Below are positions 48,839 through 57,859 of a stretch of 64,000 nucleotides of DNA, one piece after another. The notes beneath the pieces were generated by a model. It saw only the letters and a list, made by a program, of their open reading frames with translations, was not told the origin of the DNA and searched no databases. Location: NCBI RefSeq assembly GCF_011765625.1, contig NZ_CP050313.1, forward strand, positions 3,654,501 to 3,718,500. Direction: 5' to 3'. This stretch comes from Shewanella aestuarii. Lineage in GTDB: Bacteria; Pseudomonadota; Gammaproteobacteria; Enterobacterales; Shewanellaceae. The position numbers were made by a program, and so were the translations under genes. Every line of letters starts with the position of its first letter. Position 1 is the first letter of the stretch.

Positions 48839-49210
48839 CTAGCTTTTTATTGCTAATGCTTCAATTTCAATACGTGCACCTGGGATTAATAAGTCAGATC
48901 TAACGGTAGCGCGTGCAGGTGGATTATTAGGAAAAAATTCGGCATATGCCTGATTAAATGCAGCAAAATCTTCAACATGCGTTAACCAAATGGTATTTTT
49001 TACGATAGCATCCATACCAAGGTCTAATTCAGCTAATAAGTTTTTTATATTGGTTAAAACTTGCTTGGTTTGCTCAGTTATATCGCCATCAACCAATTTA
49101 TTTTGTGCATCAAAGGCCATCTGGCCAGACAAAAAAATAAAACCGCCTGCTGATACAGCAGGAGAGAAAGGTAAACCTAATGGATTCTTGCCTAATACTT
49201 GCTTCGTCAT
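48839..49210 (-). CDS. Rid family imine deaminase, dadA-linked
   Basis: A 123-residue RidA-like protein. It has the N-terminal LPFSPAVSAGGFIFLSGQ pattern, the active-site arginine in NPPARATVRSDLL and the glutamates of IEIEALA. AAAAGG lies before the ATG. It is the first gene of a two-gene unit with dadA and probably speeds release of 2-oxo acid and ammonia from the imine. It is only distantly similar to the ilvE-linked Rid protein at 34.5 kb. Confidence 0.88.
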   Translation of the reverse strand: MTKQVLGKNPLGLPFSPAVSAGGFIFLSGQMAFDAQNKLVDGDITEQTKQVLTNIKNLLAELDLGMDAIVKNTIWLTHVEDFAAFNQAYAEFFPNNPPARATVRSDLLIPGARIEIEALAIKS

Positions 49211-49480
49211 TTTAGCGACCTTTTAACAACTTGTAGTAATAAAGTTAAATTGAGCTTTATTATAGATTTGTTTACTTGCCTAATACTGTAATTGAGGTGA
49301 CATTTAAGAAGTTGAATCAAAATTTGTAAGAGATTTCATTTGTGACAAAAATTAACAATGTTGAATTTCACTTTGAACCCTCTGCTGAACATGGTATGAA
49401 GTAAACTGTTGTATACCCTAGCTGATGTGAACAGCTTTCAGTTTGAATAACTAAAAGAAAAATAAAAGGTAATCATTGAT

Positions 49481-50161
49481 ATGGCAACGCAGACTAATTG
49501 GATTGCATTACTACCTCAAGAGATTCAAGACGAAGTTAAAGCAAAATGTAAACTACAAACCTTTAAAGATGGTGAATATGTTTATCGCAAAGGAGATACC
49601 TGCACTCATCAATACCAAGTGGTAAGTGGGTCTGTCAGATTTAGAATTATCGCTGATAACGGTAAAGAAGCCACTATGATGATATACGGACCTGATAACT
49701 GTTTTGGTTATTTATCCGTCATTGATAAAGGGGAACGCCCCAATGATGTTGTTGCTGTTGGTGACACGACATTAGCCAGATTAACTGCCAAAGATTTTGA
49801 CGTACTTGCTGAAAAATACCCCATTATTTACAAATATGTGATTCAAAATATCTCTACTCGATTAAGAGAGATTTTTCACCTGTATGAATACGGATTATTT
49901 TTCAATTTAGAGCGCCGTTTAGCGAATCAAATTTTATTATTGTTGCCTTTCGCATTAAGTAAAAGTCATTCTGACAATCAAACAACAGAAACCAATAAGC
50001 TTGATTTGACTCAAGAGATGCTGGCCTCTTTAGTCGGTGCAACCAGACAAGCAATTAATAAATTGCTTAAGGACTGGGCCGACGACAGCATCATTGAATA
50101 CCATTACGGTAAAATTCAGATTTTAGATATTGAGAAACTAAAAAAAATATCACGCATTTAA
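49481..50161 (+). CDS. Crp/Fnr family transcription regulator
   Basis: A 226-residue regulator with a cyclic-nucleotide-binding-like beta-roll (~10-130), a long dimerisation helix and a winged helix-turn-helix (LDLTQEMLASLVGATRQAINKLLKDW, ~175-200). It lacks the N-terminal cysteine cluster of FNR and the usual cAMP-contact RSA motif, so the effector is unknown. It is divergent from ridA-dadA and lies 300 bp from the TonB receptor; control of either is plausible but unproven. Confidence 0.85.
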   Translation: MATQTNWIALLPQEIQDEVKAKCKLQTFKDGEYVYRKGDTCTHQYQVVSGSVRFRIIADNGKEATMMIYGPDNCFGYLSVIDKGERPNDVVAVGDTTLARLTAKDFDVLAEKYPIIYKYVIQNISTRLREIFHLYEYGLFFNLERRLANQILLLLPFALSKSHSDNQTTETNKLDLTQEMLASLVGATRQAINKLLKDWADDSIIEYHYGKIQILDIEKLKKISRI

Positions 50162-50182
50162 ATTTGTACTCGACGAAAAAAA

Positions 50183-50215
50183 AAGCAGATTCTGATTGGG
50201 GCTCAAAATCTGCTT
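50183..50215 (+). terminator. Hairpin after the Crp-like gene
   Basis: AAGCAGATT/AATCTGCTT arms 21 bp past the stop; preceded by an A-run, with only a short T tail. Between it and 50403 I see nothing further. Confidence 0.6.
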
Positions 50216-50403
50216 CAAAGTTAGACTATCCGTGTCTATCAACGCTAATTGAATATTTTTTGTTAGAAGTTATAGGTCACTTTTACTCGGTAAGTCATTA
50301 TCTTAAGATGTTGTGAACGTTTAAAACCTTTGAACAATACTAAACTATTAATCCTCAAAGCATCATTAATTGGTTCCCAGATTAAGCATGTTTGTCAATT
50401 TTA

Positions 50404-50437
50404 AATTAGCCCTTTGTTATGCAACAAAGGGCTAATT
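50404..50437 (-). terminator. Long perfect inverted repeat after the TonB receptor
   Basis: Fifteen-base arms AATTAGCCCTTTGTT/AACAAAGGGCTAATT with an ATGC-type loop, about 50 bp past the receptor stop. No clear T run follows, so it may act as a 3'-end stabiliser or a bidirectional terminator. Confidence 0.65.
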
Positions 50438-50488
50438 GTGGCCATCATACAAATTAGATGCGATCTATCTGTAGATGTCCGATGGCAG

Positions 50489-52672
50489 TTAGCTACCAAA
50501 GTTCCATTTAAGTGATAAACCGTAGGTGCGTGGCACGTTGTAGACGGCTGTATCAGCTTGAAGGAACGATGGTACGTTGAAGATTTGTTTCTCTTCACCT
50601 GTTAGGTTTTTCGCCCAAAGTGACACAGACCAAGCATTAGAGTTTGATCTCCAACCAACACGACCGCTTAACTCACCGTATGATTCGTTTAGCGTGTTTA
50701 AGTCGTTGCTAGGGTTTGAGTACATCTCATCACGCCAAAAATACTGCAAATTAGCAAAAATCTCGCCACTTCCTACTTCAAAGAAGCTTTCTGCTCCAAG
50801 GTTATAGTTTAGCTTAGGCGCTTCAGCAGGACGATTACCAGAACAATCTTGGTTAGCTAATCCACCTCTTGTACAGCCCTCAAATTTGTCGAACTCAACA
50901 TCTGTGTAGCCAAAGCTACCCCATGCGCGCAGCCAGTCTGTCGCAATGTACTGAAAGTCTAACTCAACACCTTGACTTGTTAACTCACCAGCGTTGGTAA
51001 TGGTAAGAATCGAGCCTCCAGAGGCAAGTGGCGTCATTGCCTGAACCTGATAATCGCTGTTGTCTGAATAGAAAAGCGCGGCATTAAGACGTAAGCTATT
51101 ATCAAATAAGGTACTTTTTATACCTAACTCATAAGCATCCACTTGCTCATCATCAAATTCAATTCCTTCTGTTGTAACAATCCAGTCAGCGTTATAACCG
51201 CCACTCTTATAAGCCTTTGAATAACCACCGTAAAGCATAGTGTCATCGTTAATAAACCAGTTTAAACTGATTTTAGGTGATACATCTGTCGCCTTTCTAT
51301 CGTCGGCAAAAGATTCAGAAACCTCAAGCCCTGTCTGTGGTGATAGGAAAAAACCAGTACTATCCTTTTGAAAATAGTCAATTTCTTTGGTTTCTTGCGT
51401 ATAGCGAACGCCCGCTGTTAACTGTAAAGTTTCTGTCAGATCATAGTTAGTGTGGAAAAATGCAGCCCATGATTGATTGTTCACTTCGGCATTCCAATCT
51501 ACAAAGAAAGCACTCATTAAACTAGAGCCACCTAAACCGTCAATATCTTGCTTAAGATAGTACAAGCCGACCAAATAGTTGAAATCTCCCTCATCAGGTG
51601 ACGCCAAACGAAGTTCTTGACTGAAGTGTTTAGAATCGTCATCCAAATAAGAAGTAGCGATATCGAGTGGCAAAAAGTCTTGATCAACATCATCATAATT
51701 TGATTTTTCGTAACGATACGCACTAATTGAAGTAAGGTTAAAGTCATTTTCAAAAGTATGATCAACTGTCACACTGACACCGCCAACGCCTTCTACCTCG
51801 AAGTTATTAGCTGTATTCAAGCTAACTTCATAAGGTTTCGGCGCAAATGGGTCCGCTTCAGGGGTCTGCTCTGAGCCAACATTTCTGAAATCAGATTGAA
51901 AGTGATCTGCGGTGATGTACACCTCTGTAGCATCACTAACATTCCACAACAACTGAGCACGAGCTGCCATTGAATCCAAATTGTTGAAATCTTTATACTT
52001 CGCTTGTTCAAAAAGGTTGTCTATATAACCGTCTCGATCAATTTTATTAACTGAAAACTTAGCCGCTACATTCTCGGCAATTGGAATATTAATAGAGCCA
52101 GTGATATTGGTGTAATTATAATTGCCAGCATCGACGGAAAGAGTGCCACCAAGTTCATCATAAGGTCTTTTGGTATTAATATTGATAGCGCCTGCAACCG
52201 TATTTTTACCAAACAATGTACCTTGAGGACCACGAAGAACCTCAACGGATTCTATATCGAGCGCAGACTGATTTGACGCCGCCCCCTTACCAACCCAAAC
52301 ACCATCTACATACACCCCCAAACGTTGATCATAACCTGGGTTGCGCGATCTGTCCGAGATACCGCGAATACCGTAACTCTGCTGATTAGGGTTACCACCA
52401 GTAATCGTTAAATTAGGGGTGGAAAATTGAATATCTTTGATTTCTGTAGCGCCCATGCGCTCCATGTCTGCAGCACTTACCGCTGTCATAGCAATAGGCA
52501 CTTCTTGTGAGTTTTGCACACGCTTTTGGGCAGTCACTTCAATAACTTCAATGCCTTTTGATTCAGCTTGTTTCTCTGTTTGCTGTTCTGCTTCATTTTC
52601 TTGAGCAAGTGTAGGGGTCGTAATTCCCAATAACACTACGCTTATTGCGATACCTAATTTTGTTCTTTTCAT
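50489..52672 (-). CDS. TonB-dependent receptor, unknown substrate
   Basis: A 727-residue outer-membrane receptor. The signal peptide ends near residue 23 (TPTLAQENEAE), a TonB box IEVIEVTAQKR follows near 42-52, then a plug (~60-165, with LRGPQGTLFGKNTVAGAININTKRP) and a 22-strand-type barrel. This plug type is common in Alteromonadales and Sphingomonads for organic nutrients rather than siderophores, and no Fur box is visible. The ATG at MKRTKLGIAISVVLLG has AAAGGTG upstream and is preferred to one 22 codons earlier. It is divergent from an MFS transporter, suggesting outer and inner membrane steps for one compound. Confidence 0.88.
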   Translation of the reverse strand: MKRTKLGIAISVVLLGITTPTLAQENEAEQQTEKQAESKGIEVIEVTAQKRVQNSQEVPIAMTAVSAADMERMGATEIKDIQFSTPNLTITGGNPNQQSYGIRGISDRSRNPGYDQRLGVYVDGVWVGKGAASNQSALDIESVEVLRGPQGTLFGKNTVAGAININTKRPYDELGGTLSVDAGNYNYTNITGSINIPIAENVAAKFSVNKIDRDGYIDNLFEQAKYKDFNNLDSMAARAQLLWNVSDATEVYITADHFQSDFRNVGSEQTPEADPFAPKPYEVSLNTANNFEVEGVGGVSVTVDHTFENDFNLTSISAYRYEKSNYDDVDQDFLPLDIATSYLDDDSKHFSQELRLASPDEGDFNYLVGLYYLKQDIDGLGGSSLMSAFFVDWNAEVNNQSWAAFFHTNYDLTETLQLTAGVRYTQETKEIDYFQKDSTGFFLSPQTGLEVSESFADDRKATDVSPKISLNWFINDDTMLYGGYSKAYKSGGYNADWIVTTEGIEFDDEQVDAYELGIKSTLFDNSLRLNAALFYSDNSDYQVQAMTPLASGGSILTITNAGELTSQGVELDFQYIATDWLRAWGSFGYTDVEFDKFEGCTRGGLANQDCSGNRPAEAPKLNYNLGAESFFEVGSGEIFANLQYFWRDEMYSNPSNDLNTLNESYGELSGRVGWRSNSNAWSVSLWAKNLTGEEKQIFNVPSFLQADTAVYNVPRTYGLSLKWNFGS

Positions 52673-53186
52673 CGTCGCACCTTTATTGTTGAATTTATGT
52701 TCACCAGAGTGTTCTTGTTTGCAAACAATGCGCCCCAACGCATTTATTTTTTCTTCCTTATATGGGTATCAAACTAGCCAAGTCAAATCTGTCACCTAGG
52801 TTACAAACTTGTTTATTTTGTGTGACACCATGGTAAATATAACTCTCCCAAATCAATAAGCGAGGCACAGCTGGACTGACAAGTATCAATTAATAAAAGT
52901 ATTTCAAAGAAATGTAATGCAATTGATAGTTTATCAAGCAACTAACCCTTTACGTTACCAACAAACATTTAGATAACAAATTAACAACAAGCGTTGTTCG
53001 TTCAACAGTCGCATCAGGTTTATCTAACGAACAAAACAAACCAATACCCTTGCAGACTATTTACCTAATTAAATGCCCTATTAATGAGAGTTAAAAAATA
53101 ACGGGGCAACAGTACTAACCATGTTGTACATGTAAACAACACCTTTGACATGGCTAAAGTAGAACAATAAGAACAAAGGATAATTT
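52673..53186. promoter_or_regulatory. Divergent control region between TonB receptor and MFS transporter
   Basis: A 514-bp AT-rich gap with no gene. Two dyads stand out: GTCACCTAGGTTAC at 52791-52804 (12 of 14 positions symmetric) and AACAAC-AAGC-GTTGTT at 52983-52998. Either may be an operator for a regulator serving both genes. I cannot place promoters with confidence. Confidence 0.4.
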
Positions 53187-54503
53187 ATGAAAAGCAACAA
53201 CAGCACCATTGATGCGAGCGGGTTAAGTGTAGAAAATAAGTTAGCCCCTCCTATAGAGAGCCCAACCAACCGTTATTACGTACTGTTCATGCTAGCTCTT
53301 GTATGCGCACTCGCTTATATGGATCGCTTTGTATTATCGGTATTAATTGAACCGATAAAGGATGATTTAAACCTTTCAGATACACAAATTGGCTTATTAA
53401 CAGGATTCGCTTTCGCTTTTTTCTACGCAGTATTCGGTATCCCCATTGCTAGGCTTGCTGATAAATCCAATCGTCCACTGATAATTTCAATCAGTGTCGG
53501 GTTTTGGAGCTTAATGACAGTTGCGTGCGGAATGTCAGTGAATTTCATCCAACTGCTTTTATCCCGGATCGGAGTGGGGGTTGGTGAAGCAGGCTGCATT
53601 CCAGCCAGTCATGCAATACTAGGAGATTTATTCCCGGGTAAAGAAAAAGCTTTTGCTATTGGCATTTTTCAAGCCGGTGGCACTGTTGGCATTTTAGCAG
53701 GGCTAATCCTAGGAGGGGTGCTTGCCAATAGTGTAGGTTGGCAAATGACCTTTATCATTATCGGCCTACCCGGAGTTCTTGTAGGATTTTGGCTTTGGTT
53801 GACGGTTAAAGATACACATAGAACGCTTAATCCCATTTCGACTATTACAGACGATAAACTCAATTTTGTAGAAACCATTAAATACCTTCTCAAACAAAGA
53901 ACGTATCGCAATCTTATGCTTGGGCTTTCTCTGGGCGCGTTTGGCAATTACGGTATTGTACAATGGTTACCCTCGTTTCTTATCCGCACTCATGGTATGA
54001 GCCTAGAAGAAGTAGGAGTGCTTTATGGTTCAGTTATGGGTTTTGGAACCCTATTTGGTACATTAGCAGGCGCATTTTTAGCACCTAAATTGATTGCCAA
54101 AGATCAACGCTGGGAAGTTAAATGGATGGCATGCTGCTCCATAGTTGTTATTCCATTGTTTATCGGTTGTTTTTTAGTCGATAGCTCAACACTGGCACTT
54201 GGCTTATTGTTTATAGGTGTGTTTACCTTATCATCAGGCACGGGACCATCATTTGCGGCATTGCAAACCATCGCAGGCCCGAAGATGAAAGCGGTTGCCG
54301 TCGCGTTGACTATGCTAACTATGGCCATTTTAGGACAAGGCTGCGGCCCGCTAGTGGTCGGCATGATTAGTGACATCTTAGTACCACAATTTGGAGAGGA
54401 ATCATTAAGATACGCACTAAGCATTTCAATGATCATCTTAATTTGGGCAGCATTCCACTTATTTAAAGCCTCTTCAACTATCATCGAAGATAGTCACTCT
54501 TAA
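53187..54503 (+). CDS. MFS transporter, spinster-like
   Basis: A 438-residue major facilitator with twelve hydrophobic segments. The first loop holds MDRFVLSVLIEPIKDDLNLSDTQIGLLTG, and the conserved loop 2-3 reads ARLADKSNR, both typical of the spinster-like group often linked to TonB receptors in marine bacteria. AAAGGATAA precedes the ATG. A strong terminator follows, so it is a single-gene unit. Substrate unknown; context suggests uptake of the compound imported by the divergent receptor. Confidence 0.87.
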   Translation: MKSNNSTIDASGLSVENKLAPPIESPTNRYYVLFMLALVCALAYMDRFVLSVLIEPIKDDLNLSDTQIGLLTGFAFAFFYAVFGIPIARLADKSNRPLIISISVGFWSLMTVACGMSVNFIQLLLSRIGVGVGEAGCIPASHAILGDLFPGKEKAFAIGIFQAGGTVGILAGLILGGVLANSVGWQMTFIIIGLPGVLVGFWLWLTVKDTHRTLNPISTITDDKLNFVETIKYLLKQRTYRNLMLGLSLGAFGNYGIVQWLPSFLIRTHGMSLEEVGVLYGSVMGFGTLFGTLAGAFLAPKLIAKDQRWEVKWMACCSIVVIPLFIGCFLVDSSTLALGLLFIGVFTLSSGTGPSFAALQTIAGPKMKAVAVALTMLTMAILGQGCGPLVVGMISDILVPQFGEESLRYALSISMIILIWAAFHLFKASSTIIEDSHS

Positions 54504-54516
54504 CCATTAACCTCAT

Positions 54517-54551
54517 AAGAATGCGATTAAATACGGTTTAATCGCATTCTT
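54517..54551 (+). terminator. Terminator after the MFS gene
   Basis: Perfect 15-bp arms AAGAATGCGATTAAA/TTTAATCGCATTCTT with a TACGG loop, beginning 13 bp past the stop codon. Confidence 0.75.
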
Positions 54552-54661
54552 CCTTGGAGTTGGTCTCCTTTTTTAGCAAAAAAGTCTCCTCTTTTATCTG
54601 TAAAAAAATTGTCGGTTTTTAACCTTTTAGGCACAAGTTAGGTTAAGATGCGCTCGTTTAC

Positions 54662-55917
54662 ATGCACCCTGAGATTTCACCTAAACGGACACAGCAATTG
54701 GACAATGCAGACTTTTTAGAGAAGCGTAGATTTATCATAAAGTTAGGTAAAGCATTACATAAATTTGGTACCCCTGCATATCGCTTAGAATCGCACTTAC
54801 AAACCGTTTCAAGCACCTTGGGCATTGATGGTTATTTTTTAATTTCGCCAACCTCGATGACTTTCGTCTTACAGCATGATACTGAACAAGAATATAATCA
54901 TGTGGCACGAGTAAAACCGGGAGACTTAGATTTAGGATCGCTTGCCAGAACATTCGAATTGGTTGAAGAACTCAGTTCAGGTCAGCGCACCTTAAAAGAG
55001 GCGCTCGAACGTTTAGAAGAAATAGCCAACAAACCTAACCCCTACGGACACGCATTAACCATGCTGGCTTTTGGTACCAGTGCGGGGCATTTGCTATGTT
55101 GATGGGAACAGGTTGGCATGACGTATTTTGGTCAGGTATGTTGGGCCTCATCATTTATGGGCTAGTATTTTGGGCTGAGCATTCAAAACGTGTTGCAGAA
55201 ATGCTTGAGCCGCTAGCAGCGGTAGTGTGTGCCATTATTGCCTGCGGTATTGCGCAATTCGATTCAAGTATTAACCTCCCAGTATCGATTCTTTCAGGGA
55301 TCATTATCTTTATTCCCGGCTTGGCACTCACCCTTGGATTGGCTGAGCTCGCAGCGCGCGATTTGATCTCAGGCACGGCAAGGATCATGGATGCCGTTAT
55401 GCAGTTGTTTAAGCTTTACTTTGGCGCTGTGCTTGGCATGACCATAGGTAAAGCCATTTTCGGCGAGGCAACTTATGTTGAGCCTGCAGCATTGCCACGC
55501 TGGGCCATTTGGTCAGCAGTTCCTTTGCTGTCTATGTCATTGGTGATTATCTTTAAAGCACGATTGAAGGATTCTCCTTGGGGAATTTTTGCTGGCATTG
55601 TGGCATTTTTCTCCGCAATGTTAGGTGGTATTTACTTAGGTGAATCTATTGGTATTTTTGTGGGAGCGTTGGCTGTTGGGGTTTACTCCAATTTATATGC
55701 TCGCTGGATGAAAGCCCCCGTATCCATTGCGCTACTTCAAGGCATTGTTATCTTAGTCCCAGGCAGTAAAACCTACATTGGCTTAAATGCACTTATTTCA
55801 GGTGAAACCATGCTCAATCAGGCCCATATTGGCTCACAAGTGTTCTTGATTTTTATGTCACTTATTGCGGGGCTCATCTTTGCTAATGTGGTGGTTCCGC
55901 CAAGACGCTCACTGTAA
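54662..55917 (+). pseudogene. thrE: Threonine/serine exporter (ThrE family), split by a frameshift
   Basis: Two adjacent frames together encode one ThrE protein of about 418 residues. The first (54662-55102) holds the cytosolic amidase-like N-terminal domain and stops after AFGTSAGHLLC. The second (from 55096, or in frame from about 55084) continues with GAFAMLMGTGWHDVFWSGM and the membrane segments of the transport domain. One extra G in the GGGG run at 55084-55087 would join them as ...FGTSAGAFAMLMGTG.... Either the gene is recently broken, the run is a sequencing error, or slippage restores the frame. No ribosome site is visible for the second half alone. Confidence 0.85.
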
Positions 55918-56013
55918 TAAATAAGAAAAAACAATACTTGACCGACATCCACTAAAAGGCTGATATTGAACTATTATAAGTAAAACAATAACCCAAATAA
56001 TTGAGGGTGTATA

Positions 56014-57744
56014 ATGCTAAAAGCTTGGGGAAGGTGTCTGATATCCGCTTGCTTGTCTACTCAAGTTTATGCCAGCACACCCACAATGTTAACGACCGAT
56101 GAGCCCCGTCATTATGACTCGAACCTTGGGGAAGACAAGCAACCCTCACAGCCCGTGAGCAAACTCGTCAATGCAACAAATACTGACGCTAATTTAGCAT
56201 CAGCCTCTCACCATGAGCCGAAAAAAGTCGCCAAAATTGTCGTGTCGAGCAACCCTATTTTCGATGAATCAAAACCCGATAGTTTTTTTATTCATCGCTG
56301 GGCCAACTATCTCCATACTAATACGACTGAGCACACCATTCTAAATAACCTTCCCTTCGCTGAAGGGGAACTGGTTTCCGACAGAGAGCTAGCCGAAGCA
56401 CAACGATTACTGCGCAGAGAGCCTTACATTCGTGATGCCCAAATTACCCGAACTGAAAAAGATCCCCATGCCACCGAAGATGAAGGCGACACTGTATTGG
56501 TTGAAACTTGGGATAACTGGTCGTTATTACCCACGGTTAGTTATAGTAAAAGTGGTGGTAATACTAAATATTCTTTTGGTGTAAAAGAAGACAACTTGAT
56601 GGGTTTAGGGATCAAAACTGACGTTAAATATAAAGTAGATAAAGATCGCACTGGCTATAAATTTGCATTTGATATGCCGCTTACCTTTATCAAACACAGT
56701 AATATATCAGCCAACTTTTACGATAATAGCGATGGTCAAGCGACTCAATTATCATTTAATAAACCTTTTTATAGCTTAGATACTCAGCATTCATACGGGG
56801 CGTATTGGACTGATGAGTTACGCAACGATACGATTAGCCAAAATGGGGAAGACATCGCCTTTTTTGCCCATCAAATCAATTATACGTCAGTGAGTTATGG
56901 TTATTTACTCGACAAAACCGTCAACGATTTAAGCCGAATCACTTTTGGCCTAGTGCAAGATAAACATGAATTTGAAAATCTCAATGATTATCCCGATATG
57001 ACACTGCCTTATAATCGTGACTTTATCTATCCATGGATTGGTTACGAATATTTGCAAGATGATTATAAAGTATTTAACAACGTTTATTTAATTCACACCA
57101 ATGAAGATATCAATTTAGGCTGGCACCATAAAGTCTCTATCGGCTTTGAAACGAATGATATCGCCGATGGTGCATCACTTGGCTACCACATAAACTTATC
57201 AAGTCAGCGCGGTTGGCAAACGGATAATCAATTGCTCATCTTAAATCTAGCTGGTCAAGCCGACATACAAACCAGCAAAAAAGACTTTTATAATATTGGC
57301 TTAACCGCCGAATATTTTTATCTGATTTCCCCTAAATGGACAGCCTACAGCAAAGCCAGAATTTCAACATCGGCCAACAACTACTTAGACCGCCCATTTG
57401 CACTTGGCGATGAAACAGGCATTCGAGGCTACCCTAACGATTACCAATATGGTGACAACCAGTGGCTATTTACCGCAGAACTGCGTAATTACCCCAACAT
57501 TAATTTATACCAACTAGCTGAACTAGGATGGGCTATATTTAGCGATGTAGGCCAAGCTTTTGGCGGGCCTGATGAGCTTAATGAAGTTAGCGGCATCATC
57601 GGCAGTATTGGTATTGGTGCGCGGATTTACTCCTCAAAATCCAGTTATGGCAACATCGCCCACATCGACATAGCCAAACCATTTACCAGTGGCGCAGAGG
57701 TGAATAGTTGGGAGTGGCGCTTCCAAATTAAGAGTCACTTTTAA
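56014..57744 (+). CDS. Omp85/BamA-like outer-membrane protein
   Basis: A 576-residue exported protein with a signal peptide (residues 1-21), a low-complexity linker and one POTRA-like region (~95-160: FAEGELVSDRELAEAQRLLRREPYIRDAQI). A beta-barrel with the surface antigen pattern follows to the terminal phenylalanine (WRFQIKSHF). A GDETGIRGYP sequence near residue 467 matches the barrel's conserved VRGY/F-type loop. It resembles TamA/patatin-associated Omp85 proteins but is too short for BamA. GAGGGTG precedes the ATG. Function unassigned. Confidence 0.75.
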   Translation: MLKAWGRCLISACLSTQVYASTPTMLTTDEPRHYDSNLGEDKQPSQPVSKLVNATNTDANLASASHHEPKKVAKIVVSSNPIFDESKPDSFFIHRWANYLHTNTTEHTILNNLPFAEGELVSDRELAEAQRLLRREPYIRDAQITRTEKDPHATEDEGDTVLVETWDNWSLLPTVSYSKSGGNTKYSFGVKEDNLMGLGIKTDVKYKVDKDRTGYKFAFDMPLTFIKHSNISANFYDNSDGQATQLSFNKPFYSLDTQHSYGAYWTDELRNDTISQNGEDIAFFAHQINYTSVSYGYLLDKTVNDLSRITFGLVQDKHEFENLNDYPDMTLPYNRDFIYPWIGYEYLQDDYKVFNNVYLIHTNEDINLGWHHKVSIGFETNDIADGASLGYHINLSSQRGWQTDNQLLILNLAGQADIQTSKKDFYNIGLTAEYFYLISPKWTAYSKARISTSANNYLDRPFALGDETGIRGYPNDYQYGDNQWLFTAELRNYPNINLYQLAELGWAIFSDVGQAFGGPDELNEVSGIIGSIGIGARIYSSKSSYGNIAHIDIAKPFTSGAEVNSWEWRFQIKSHF

Positions 57745-57774
57745 AGCGTTAGAACACCTCATTTTACCCAAATA

Positions 57775-57810
57775 AAAAACCTTGCTGCACGATACTGCAG
57801 CAAGGTTTTT
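57775..57810. terminator. Bidirectional terminator between the Omp85-like gene and cstA
   Basis: Fifteen-bp arms AAAAACCTTGCTGCA/TGCAGCAAGGTTTTT with a CGATAC loop, T runs both ways, between convergent genes. Confidence 0.9.
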
Positions 57811-57859
57811 ATTATGGCGCCTCTACTCTACATTAGAGCAAAGGTTATCAATTATTTAA

